This document shows, piece by piece, positions 54,001 to 64,000 of a stretch of DNA of 64,000 nt (position 1 is the first letter of the stretch; each line of letters opens with the position of its first letter). The DNA comes from Clytia hemisphaerica (Eukaryota; Cnidaria; Hydrozoa; Leptothecata; Clytiidae). Both the position numbers and the translations under genes were made by a program. The DNA lies in NCBI GenBank assembly GCA_902728285.1, contig CACVBU010001315.1:847302-911301 (forward strand). The letters are read 5' to 3'. The notes beneath the pieces are model-generated. The model had not been told where the DNA came from. It made no database searches and saw only the letters and a list, made by a program, of their open reading frames with translations.

Positions 54001-57000
54001 GCGCTCCTCTTCCAATTGAATCCTTTGCAACTTTTGTTGTTCTTTCTTCTTCATTTGTAAGAAATGCTGCTGACGTCTCTTGTTCAAGTCTTCGTCTTCA
54101 GTAGGGTGTGGTTGTTGGCGGACCGCATGATATGGCGGCGGTAATTGATGTTGTCGCTGTAAATGCAATAGCCGTAACTCCTCTTCGTGTTGTCTTATTC
54201 GCATCTCTTCTTCGTACAACGCATGCGCGTGCGCTTGTTTCAATCTCTCGTCCTCTTCTGCTCGCTGCTTTTGAAACAACATTTGTTTGGCGTCTTCTTC
54301 AAGTTGTTTCTGACGTAGAAATTCATGATGGCGCAATTCCTCCGCAGTTCGTATGTGGCGTTCATCGTGCGGGCGGGCGCCAGCGATATGCGGTGATCGT
54401 TCTCTAGGTGGTATTTCCATAAGGGAATGTTGCTTTTGTTGTTGTAGAAGTAAATGTTGTTGTTGTTGGGAGTGCGAGGAAAATGTTGAGGACGATGAAG
54501 GAGGAATGGAAGGTGGTCTTGGTGAATGACTTTTAGCCCCTCCTCCACCGTACTTTTTTTGTTTCAGGAAATCTAGATCCGCTTCTGTTTGCGTGCCCGA
54601 CTTCAAACGCTGCATGAGTAAACTTTGTTGATGTGAAGTGGTGATGGTAGACGAGGGCGGAAGAAGGCTAACAGGGGGTGGTTTGTTGATTTCCTCCTCA
54701 TCTGCTGAAACGGTCTCTTCTGAATCACTTCTTGTGCGTCCAAGGGAGGTTGCGGAAGAGGGTGGAGGTTGTTTAACGCCCAACGACATCGGGAAGGTAG
54801 GCGACAGCGACTGATCACTGGCTAGTCGCTGACGTTGGTATTCTTTTGTTTTATCATGGATTGCAGGATCGTCGTATCTGAATTTAGGGATGGTTTCTGG
54901 CGCAGGACTGTTCTGTTTGGCATAATGTATAATCTTATCCTTATATTTGTTTGATGCTGATAGCTGTATGTAGGAAGGAGTAGTTGGTTGTTGCAGAGGT
55001 GGCCTTGGAGAGTGTGAGGAGGTAGGAGCTGTCGAGTGAGTGTGATGGAAGGGGCTACTCGCCTCCCTTATTCTCTTAGCTTCTTCTTCAATTTCCCAGG
55101 GACGGACAATCGCTGATCGTCTTTTGTGAGACATCTCAATGTCCGGACTTCTACTGTTCCGTAAAGGATCACTCAGTCTCTTTTGATTACGGAAATGATC
55201 GAGTTCTGCACTACCAGGTCTTGATATTGGATTCAAGGGGACTTTGGTTTTCAGAATTTCTTCTTCAAAGGCACCGAAGCGCTGATGTTCTCGTAAACGT
55301 GGATCAGCATCTAAAGGATGCAATTTGTTACTCATGTAAGGACTGCGATCAGTCGCCATGGGTCGTAGATCGGGGATTGAAGCTGCTCGTTGTTTCAATT
55401 CCGATTGGCTTTGTGGCTGTTTTGGATTGGTTCGCATAAATTTGCTGACCAACTTATTGATAGCGTCTGGAGACATCGATCCATGTTCGTGTATTCTAAT
55501 ACGATAAAAAAAGATTATTGTGAGTCACTCATTAAATTTCAATTTCCTTATAAACTTAAATTTAATGTAAACCTGTGCAAGAATAGCTTTCTGAATTACA
55601 AAGTTTAACCCTTTCGTGCATTTTGGGGGATGCTCGAAAACTTAAGAGTTTGATGTACTCTATGCTAATTCATTTACCTTTTAGCGAATTCATTCATTGA
55701 ATCTTGCGCAAGAGTTTCATGGTCCGGATACGGTTGTTGATGTTGAGCGGCACGACGTTGCATTTCTAGTTGCTGATAATGACGAATAGCACGTTGTTGT
55801 TCTTCAGTTGGGACGGACGACGTCGGGAAAGATTGAGAAGATATGATAACCGGTTGGCGATAAGCCTCTGAAGATGACGGTAACCCGTGGTCTGTTGGAT
55901 GTCGAATGTTTTGACCCGGGGTCGGAAAAACAGGAGAAACCATGGGTTGATGAGAACTTGAAGGCAGTTGTTGGGATGACATACGTTGACCGGCTGACGT
56001 GTACCGAAGTCGTGGCGATAACGAACTGTGCGCCGACATGTGCATTCGTGAGTGAGTAAAAGCACGAATGTCTTCTTCACTGTAATCAGCATGTCGTGAT
56101 AAATGCCCTCCGTCATGACGTAATGATGGCGGTAGGCGTACTTGTTGGGGTGAAGTGGCGCTACTGATCGATGCAGCAACGACAGTCGGGAAGTTAGGCA
56201 TGGAGCCTTCAGTGGCCGGTGATTGCATGATGTTTTTATCCAACGATTCAATGTTTTTTTCATACTTTGTGAACGCGTCAACCAAAGAGATTTTGACAGG
56301 AACCGGGGAGAATTCATTCTCGTTTTCCGGTTTACTTTTTTCCGTTTGGGATAAGAGTAACGGGGGCGGAGCTTTGAAAGGTGAAGCTTTTGTGGGAGAT
56401 GTGTCCATGCTTTGATCAGATTTTGGTTGACTGCCTGATAAAAGAAAACAACAAATAAATATTTAGATCGTTCTAAGATTCATTAACTAAAAAAAGAAAG
56501 AAAAGAGCCATAATATCGAATCTAAGTAAGCCTCTGAAACAGAACACGATGGACCTCTTGTACCATTTTCTTAAGTCTTTCTCATAGAGCTGTTTATGCG
56601 CTAAAGACCGAATGAGAATTTGTTGAATTGAAGGTTTAAGGCAGTCAATTTATATTTATTGGTTTGCGAAATGATGCAAAGCTCAATTCATTTTCAGATG
56701 GGTATAAGGCAAATGATTTGCTATGAATAAGAGAACTTTTAAAAGTGAAAGTGACTGACAATGATGTGTATATAGAAAATGAAATCTATTGATGAAATAG
56801 AAAGTTTCTTGAAAGTTATTGTTTGAACATTGACTGAGAATTTCGTAGGAGACCTTTTTGGTTATTGTAAACTAGCTTTACAAGGAGAATTTATGCATTT
56901 ATATTGATTTCACATAACCACAATAAAATAATTAATAAATATTAGGAGCCTGACGTGAGATTTCGATTACAAATAACGAAAACATTGCGCAGCAGGACAA

Positions 57001-60000
57001 CAGAAGAAAATTTTTCCACAAACATCACCCACAACAAATATTTTTTTAAACCAGATCTGTTTTTTGAAATCTTAAGTCCTTTCAGAGAAAAATTTAAAAC
57101 GAACTTTGAGCGTTATGCACCATTTTCACTAATCTGACCCTTTTATTGATGAAGATTCAGTAATAGTAATACCAGACGCAGTCTTAAGATTCTAAATTTT
57201 TGCCGTTTTTGAGCCTCGATTTTCTTATAAAAATGCTCTTATACAAAAATGTTGTTTTGCAATTCTAGCTAACAATAACTTATTTATTAGGATCAAGGTT
57301 TTACAGGTGGTAAGTATAGCTAAAGGTTCCATTAGAAAAAAGGAATGTATGGAAAAAATCACTCGAGCGACAAACGCTACCAAACAAGAGAAAATTCAAT
57401 TTGAAGTTTCTCAAAAATCTTTTTCGAACTTTCGATATAACTTTTTCAACGGGTGAAGCAACAATAATGTATACTAGCTTAAAATCTAAACAAGCCTTTA
57501 TTCTTCCAATTCTTAAAAAGTTTAGATTTTCAACTTTTCTATATGTTAAAAAATTCAAACTTTTTGAAACCCGTTTAACACTTAAAACATACCTTTAGCT
57601 TCACCTTTATCTCCCGAATCTTTTCCATCTTCATTTGAAGCGGATGTGTGCGTTTCCGAAAGCGTTTCCACAGTAACTAACGTCGTTGACACAATGTTGC
57701 TCCACGTAGTAACAGGCGTTCCCATAAAAACCGTTGCCATGGTAGATGATGTGACTGTTGAAGTGGAAAGTTTCGAAGGATCGGATGTTTTGGTGGATTT
57801 CGTTTTGCCACTTCGGGTGCGTCCAGTGCGGCCACCGGTGGTGGTGGCTGGGTTGGTTGTGGTGGTTGTTGAAGTTTCTTGTGATGGTTTCCCTTTCTCC
57901 TTATCCTGAAAAAGTGCATTTGAAGAAGTGTTTTTCAAGGAGACTGAAGAATTCTAGTGACGATTAGGCTTCTGGACTTTCTGCTTAAGATATCCTCTTT
58001 TATGATAAAGAGAGGCGTGCCTCTAAACTGCAAAATAAGCAATAGAATTTGTCACAATTTGTGGTCGCGCGGCGTGGAAAGGGGAAAAGGTTGTTCATTC
58101 TTTTCTTTAAAATACAGTGTAAGCAAATGGAAGGAGATTTAATGATGTCCTTTAATCAACGGAAATAATTTTTTCGTTAAATCTCCCTGTGAACAATACA
58201 ACAACCTCATTCATCACAGATAAACTCGGACGCAAGCCCTTTTATTTGCGTTTAGTACAAGGGCTGATAGGTGTATTAGGACATGTACTTCGACATAAAA
58301 ACATATTTGCTTATGAAGATACATTAGGCCAATTTAATTTGTTGTTCTACGGGCAGATACGGTCGGTAAAATAAAAATAAATTCTTCATTCATCAGGGTT
58401 GTTAAAGTACCGAAAATGTTTTCCAAAAAATATCTGGTTCAAAAATTCACTTTTTTTATCTTCGATGAAGATCATGATAAAATCTTAGTAATGCTTGATT
58501 TTCTAAATTTTTCAATTTCTTGAATTAATTTTCAGCTTTATTCAAATTTGATTCTTACAAATAACTAGTGTGTAAAATATATTGTAGTGGAAATTCAATA
58601 TTATTATTTTTTTGATTTTAGCAAAAATAGGGTCGGTCGGGCCCGTAGAACAACAAATTAAATTGGTCTCGCCTTATGATGAAAAGCCTTTCAGTGGGTT
58701 ATATACCTGTTTCGCGGAAGATTTTTCACTTTCTTGAGGTTTTTTAACGCTTTCCTCACTTGTGTCCATTTTTTCTTCATTATTTTTGGACCATGTTGCC
58801 TGCTCCTCTTTCTGTTGCTATAGGAAGACAATTTAAAGTATCTAACATTGATTCATTTTATATATCCATCTAGAAAATCTTAGAGTGAGAGCTATCAGGT
58901 GCCTCAAGTTAAAGGATCGATAGCAAGGGCAAGTCTTATAGCTTCTACCTAGAGTTTTGCTTTTAAACCCACGCTTGGCTAGAATGACAAAAACATGTAA
59001 ATAACAAAATGGTTAAAAAAGCTGAGACAAATATGGTCACACGAATCGAGTAAAAAAAAAAACAGAATGAAAAACAACGGCAACGGCAACCGTTATTTAG
59101 TCTCAGTTATCCGGTGAGATTTTCAGTAAGTGAGGTTAAAATAGAGGAACTAAATGCCTAAACTCTTATCTTTAAAGGTTGCGGTTTTAAATTTCAGGGT
59201 AAATTTCTCATCGGGTATTAAATTGACCTATTTTACAGTGTGTACAGCAGGATCTGCGCATACGGACATCGTTACAGAATAGAATACCGTATACAATCGT
59301 ACCCTTAACAATCCAAAAATCCACTCAACAATCAAATCACTTTACTGAGCACTTATTGGTTGATTTAGTTCAATTACCTTATTGGTATATATTTTCGCGT
59401 GTTACAAATTTTCGCGGGTACTTAATTTCGCGAGTTTTTTGGTCAATTTTCGCGAAATTTAATACTGTTTAAATTTTTCAAAATTACAAAATCGCGAAAT
59501 TAAATACACGCGAAAAAATTTTTGTTAGTATTTTGTTAGTATTTTTACATCAAAAACGTTGTGTTTCAAGCAAAATCAGTCTTTTTCTTGCTTTACATTC
59601 CCACTTTCTGAAAATACCTAATTTAGTGAATCGCGAAATTTAATACACGCGAAAATTTTCCAGAAGTCGGCAATCGCGAAATTTAATACACGCGAAACAC
59701 GTTTTTTCGAAAAAATTTCGCGATTCGCGAAAATTTGTAACACGCGAAAATATATACCAATAAGGTACATCATAATTTTGAGATTTAATTTAATCGGATT
59801 GATTTATTGTTGAGTGGATTGTTGACGGTAACTACAGAAAGTGAGCGATTTGAAACAGTCATAAAAGTGAAAAACTGCTCACCTTGGCTATACCGAGAAT
59901 TTTTTCCAAGTTGAATTTCTTTTTATAATTGAAATAGAAATTTTTGCATTGGTTTTCTGTTTTCGTTTCCACCATTTTGGAAATGTTGGACCATGAGCGA

Positions 60001-62960
60001 CCATGTTTCTTCAAACCTTAAATAAGAAATCGATACGATTACGAATCACAGAATCTTGAAAGATCATCTATAGCAGGTGTAGGAAATCATATTTTGGCTA
60101 CTTTCTTTTCACCGTATCGACCTTTTTCACGCCAGTCCTTGTTGGCGTTACTCTAAGGCCTGTGGAGTATTAAGGGCCGGTGTTAAAAGGGCTTAACAAA
60201 AATAATACCAGGCTCATCTAAATTTCAGATACTTTTGACTGTTTTAAAGCCAATTTAAGGAATTTCATAGGTTTTGCCGTTCTTCATGGCCCTAATTAGT
60301 GTTCCCTTAAAATTGGGTAGTGGCGAATTAAGGGCCGGTGTAAAAAGGGCCATTTCTTAAATTATAATCATTCTCGTCACCCCAGAACGGGCCAACTTGC
60401 CATCCGGCGGTCGACTAACTATGTAATATTCAAAAAAAAGTTTTCATTTAAGCTTTACAACGAATCACTGTAATAGAGAAGTCAAACTGAAAAATTCAGC
60501 ATCCATTTATCAACAAGCAAATTGGTTTAAAAGTCGTGTAATTTACAGAACGTACCTTCCACAGCTTTCATCATTTCAGGTTCCGACCAACGTGATGGAT
60601 CACTGTGTTCTGTAGAATACATAAAAACTAAAAGTTTAGAAAGAACCTACAACAGTACTCAATGAAGTCAAATTATAAACGAAAGTATAAAAATCTTGAC
60701 GTTACAGAGAGGATAGGAATTATTAAAAGAAAAATTGTAGCATAAAATCTTCTTACTTCTAAAAGCCAAGGATTTGATATTTCACCCGGAAAACAACAAA
60801 ACAGTTCAGATTTCTCTGTTAGCCATTTTTAACTCTCTCTTTTTTTTGCCTTATTAGAGTTTTCAGATATATGTTGTTACATATGAAATACAAATGATTG
60901 ATTAGAAAAATAGTTCTATTTTTCACTCAAGAAAAAAGGAAAAAGCTGGTCGCATTCAAAACACCTGCATTATTCCCTTTTTAAAACATCTCTCTCATCC
61001 TTCCACTCCTACATGGATACATGATAAAAAAGGATCAATTTAACAAACTTCTCCCATCTTCTATCTCCTGTATTGTTATCTAACCTTTTGAAGTAATGTT
61101 TTGATGAGAAACCTGTAAATATTAGTAACATATCTCCTTTTTTTCAACCGCGTTTTATCTAAAAAATTTTAGCACCTTCAATGAAAAAAGGCACACGTTA
61201 TTTTGTGAAGGCTAGAGATTCATTTTAGTTCCCAAATTTGCTTACTAAGCATTGGATCAGCCTAACTACCAGTTTATCTTTCTCTCAATCATGAAGTGCT
61301 TTTTCAGTTCCTTGAAGGTCTTTTGACTTGAACAAGGAACCGAAACCACCCGCATCATTCATCTGATAGCAATTCTAGACGTATAATTATTGGTCCTTGA
61401 ATACCAAGAGACTAAGTGGGTGTAAAGGCCAGTCTCCACTTTCGCGCGACATGAGCAAAAACTTTTTGACGTTTTTGTCATTGGTCGGTTGAAAAATGAA
61501 GCAATTCCATTCAAAACGTCAAAATTGACGTAATGGATGAAAAAAGTAGAACTTCCTCTTAACTCTAGCAATAGGTAAAGCATAAAACTAAGAAATAATT
61601 TAAAATATGACTTTCCACTTTGAAGATTGTGTACAACAAACCAACCTGGCATTTTATTAAGATGTTGCCTGATCAAATCTTCAGAGCTTGGCTCATTTGA
61701 CGAGGAAGAAGAAGAAGAAGCAGCAGGCGGCGGCGGTGTTACATCTACCGTCGTTTGCTTAGAAGCGGTTGCAGCGGAAGCCGTTGGATGATCGGGCGGC
61801 GCTTCACCAAAATAGCTGGTCTGTGTGATAGTTTCAGAAACGATGCTAGCAGTTTGTGGCGGAGGCGCTTTTTCTTTAACGGCGGAGGGCGAAGTTACAA
61901 TGATTTTCATGCGTAGTGGCGGATGGGCGTCTTCATCTTCACTCGTAGTGAAAAGGTCTTCTGCTGGATTCTCCTCAGCTTCTTATGAAAAAGAAAAATG
62001 AAGCAAATTTTATTACAAACGAAGAAAAATGAGATCTCGACTGCACTAATTAAACGACTGGACCTTTCGTTAAAAGGAAAAGACAGGTCAATTATTATTT
62101 ATATCATAGTGGAACTGTGAAAACAACATTTTTGTTACGATACGTTTGTGAGAACAAAAGGCTTGACAGAAGATGTGTCTTATAGATTCAACCAGGCTCA
62201 ACTAGAGTATTTAGTTTGAATAGTTCAACACTCAGGTAGTCACAAACTTTTCGAAAAACTAATAAAACCTTTTCTTTTTATAAGCAACTGAGATTTTAAG
62301 CTCCAGCCCAATGTTTGCCTAACGTTCTAGCTCAATTTATGAAAGATTTCTACCGCTCCTAATTCTATACGATATTAGGGATCTTTAGCATCTAGGATGG
62401 CGACTTTGAAAAAGTACGGCAAGATTGAACAAAAAGAAAGTCCTTAGGGGTTGATATAAGGATCGCAGCTAGGTTCTATTCTTTTCATATCAATTTTCTC
62501 ATGAGAATAGTCATATTTAAAAGAAAACTTGACTAAATTCAAATTTGTCCATGTGATATTAAATCTAGATAAAATCGGATAAAATTTGCCATTTACTCCA
62601 CGTCCTCATTCAAGTCGCCGTCCTAGATGCAAAAGGTCCCTATTTATTAATGGGGCACGGGGAAATAAGGTTTGTCATGGTTAGATTACCTAAAATAGTT
62701 TTTCTATATAATATTAAAAAAAACATTCGGCTGACTTCAGGGCTCGTAAGCAGCCTGGTTGGTTATATACAAAATGGGTAAAACTGTGACACGTACTTTC
62801 ATTATTTGCTTGCTGTTGATTAGCCTCAGCCGCTTCTGCTTGCTTCTTTTGACTTCTTGTTTGGAAAACCTTGGGCGGTTTGGGTGTTTTGAGGGCGGCG
62901 CCCTTCTTGCCTGGATCTTGTTGTGATTCTTCGTCAGTGATGGTTGGCTCATCCCTCACA
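51040..62960 (-). CDS. NCoR/SMRT-type nuclear receptor corepressor, 3' part (eight exons)
   Basis: Scaffold corepressor that recruits HDAC3 complexes to transcription factors; nuclear. Minus-strand exons: 62797-62960, 61646-61981, 60556-60609, 59883-60016, 58707-58817, 57593-57905, 55678-56434, 51040-55495, all GT-AG with agreeing phases; about 2107 residues. The second SANT domain is spread over three exons: [49 protein letters not shown], which closely match NCoR1/2 SANT2 ([25 protein letters not shown]). Before it is a basic-acidic linker ([14 protein letters not shown]); after it Ser/Thr/Pro-rich sequence, and in the last exon LKQRAASIP, which parallels LKQRAAAIP of SMRT. The last exon alone encodes ~1485 residues, very rich in Gln with a long charged EERxRQxEE helix-like tract, ending KMKRL. 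I see no clear CoRNR box (L/IxxI/VI). SANT1, the HDAC3-activating domain and the start lie beyond the right edge. Confidence 0.9.
59302..59832. repeat. possible outer element carrying a nested MITE
   Basis: 'ttaacaatccaaaaatccac' and 'tcaacaatcaaatca' on the left are partly mirrored by 'gattgatttattgttgagtg' and 'gattgttgac' on the right, around the MITE at 59387-59765. The inverted match is interrupted, so the outer element is uncertain. It lies in an intron of the corepressor gene. Confidence 0.35.
59387..59765. mobile_element. MITE of the TTTCGCG family, 379 bp, 40-bp perfect TIRs
   Basis: TA at 59385-59386 and 59766-59767. Both ends begin CCTTATTGGTATATATTTTC and are identical for 40 bases, through GTGTTACAAATTTTCGCG. 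The interior is full of TTTCGCGA(A) and TTTAATTTCGCG words. It is inserted in an intron of the corepressor gene, upstream of the exon at 58707-58817. No coding frame. Confidence 0.88.
60150..60365. repeat. direct repeat 'attaagggccggtgt(t)aaaaagggc'
   Basis: The word occurs at about 60168-60192 and 60328-60352, ~160 bases apart, in an intron of the corepressor gene. Possibly the two ends of a small direct-repeat element. Confidence 0.4.
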
Positions 62961-64000
62961 CTTTAAAAAGTAAATAAAAACATCCTTCAACATCTCTAAA
63001 TGAAGGATCAAATCCAAACACTTCGGATCAAATTTTTCAATACCTTTTGCAAGGTTTAAAAGCAAAAAGACATTTTACGACTTACGTCTTAATCGATTCG
63101 CGGGATCCCCCGCGGGACAAAAAATTAACTAGTTCCTAATCGAAATATGTAACATGTAATTCAACCGTGCCTCGGTAAAATGTTCACTTTGTCTCAGTGA
63201 AAAGTTTGAAATTGCAACATTCAACCAGCCTGACAAGCTGTTGAACTCCAGAAACGAGCTGATTTCGAAATGCCGCCACGTGAACAAGTTCACGCTAAAA
63301 CAACACGACTCGAAAGACTGACGTCAATCGTTGTCAAAAGAAGCCAGTACATTGTTCTTCGTAAACATTTAAAACGAGCTCTAGTTTTTAGATTCTATTT
63401 TCAACCGATGATCGTCTCCATGGCGTGAAACTATTAGTATTGAAATAAAACACACTAGCCGGTACCCGGCGTCGCACGCCGGTTTAGCTGTTTGCTGAAC
63501 GCATTTAAAGTCCTTTGGATGTTGGGAAGGTGGCTTAAACACGATGAAATCAAAATTAGAGAAAATAATTCTTTTCAAAGTTTGACTCTGTTCCTAAGGG
63601 TATGTGTATGTGCCGGCCTTAAGGGTGCCTTTTTTGAAACATGGCAGTTTGAAAAATCGGAAAATCAAACTTCAGTCCCACTAAGAATCGGAAAAATAGG
63701 AAAATTTCAACTTTTTGCCCCCAGAAAGATAGAAATTTGGTCAAATTAGTTCCAAAAAGTGAATTAAAATTCACACAATTATTTCCCTTGTTTCTTCTCT
63801 TTATTCTGCTAAGGGTCCGAGGGACAGGGCCGAAATACAGCCTCCCTCCGGAAGGCAGCTAGGACATGCAGACAAAAAAGCGTGATAGCGCAATTTTATG
63901 TTGCTTTTTATAAAATAACTTTGTCATAACTTCGATAACTTTTCAAATTCAACGATGACTTAGATTTACAGCAAAATAATTATCGACATAGATGTTTAAA
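62961..64000. other. upstream intronic sequence of the corepressor gene; one possible further exon
   Basis: A candidate exon on the minus strand at about 63085-63137 (donor GAC|GTAAGT; frame ..SRGGSRESIK) would complete the phase of the exon at 62797-62960, but it has no homology support. A GC-rich motif 'actagccggtacccggcgtc' at about 63455 resembles the one near 11549. Otherwise nothing recognised. Confidence 0.3.

Noticed and set aside
54108..54407. Antisense 99-codon frame over the Gln-rich exon
   Set aside because: Shadow of the corepressor frame; no domain or splice evidence.

Overview
This is a draft eukaryotic scaffold (an N run at 12372-12709), AT-rich, with short-exon GT-AG genes and a high density of small inverted-repeat DNA elements. 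The conserved genes (RABL6, proteasome beta2, an NCoR/SMRT corepressor, a rhodopsin-class GPCR) mark it as an animal. The gene style and the mix of alpha-kinase and integrase-like genes suggest an early-branching animal such as a cnidarian; this is inference, no sequence here is diagnostic.

Layout. 1-2.35 kb: 5' part of a RABL6 gene (minus strand, running off the left edge). 2.4-13.9 kb: no gene that I can support; tRNA-derived SINE heads, G/C-run repeats, a nested palindrome (5.4-7.3 kb), a TTTCGCG-type MITE and the gap. 13.9-20 kb: a mosaic tandem duplication whose two 1.43-kb main copies each carry the same first coding exon of a proteasome beta2 gene; a 1.1-kb DNA transposon has landed in one copy of a flanking repeat, and the empty site is preserved in the other. 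20-28.8 kb: TIR elements and repeats. 28.8-32.1 kb (minus): four-exon integrase/transposase-like gene with a one-base frameshift. 33.4-34.7 kb (minus): intronless alpha-kinase gene. 35.7-36.3 kb: an ATCGAA-rich TIR element with an internal 21-bp satellite. 38.7-41.9 kb (plus): exons 2-9 of proteasome beta2 (PSMB7), which join in phase to the first exon at 15.1 or 19.7 kb, so the integrase and alpha-kinase genes sit inside an 18.9-kb (or 23.5-kb) first intron, antisense to it. 42.8-46.8 kb (minus): four-exon, 1032-residue coiled-coil protein, possibly ninein-related. 47.5-48.5 kb (minus): single-exon GPCR with a decayed partial duplicate beside it. 49.4-50.3 kb: a foldback element and a MITE side by side. 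51.0-63 kb (minus): 3' part of an NCoR/SMRT gene with the second SANT domain and a 4.5-kb Gln-rich last exon; its 5' part lies beyond the right edge.

The genes do not form a functional cluster. The main points of interest are the split and duplicated PSMB7 first exon with nested genes, the precisely dated transposon insertion (filled and empty sites in one window), families of MITEs sharing TTTCGCG termini and TA target sites, and a spliced integrase gene that carries a frameshift.
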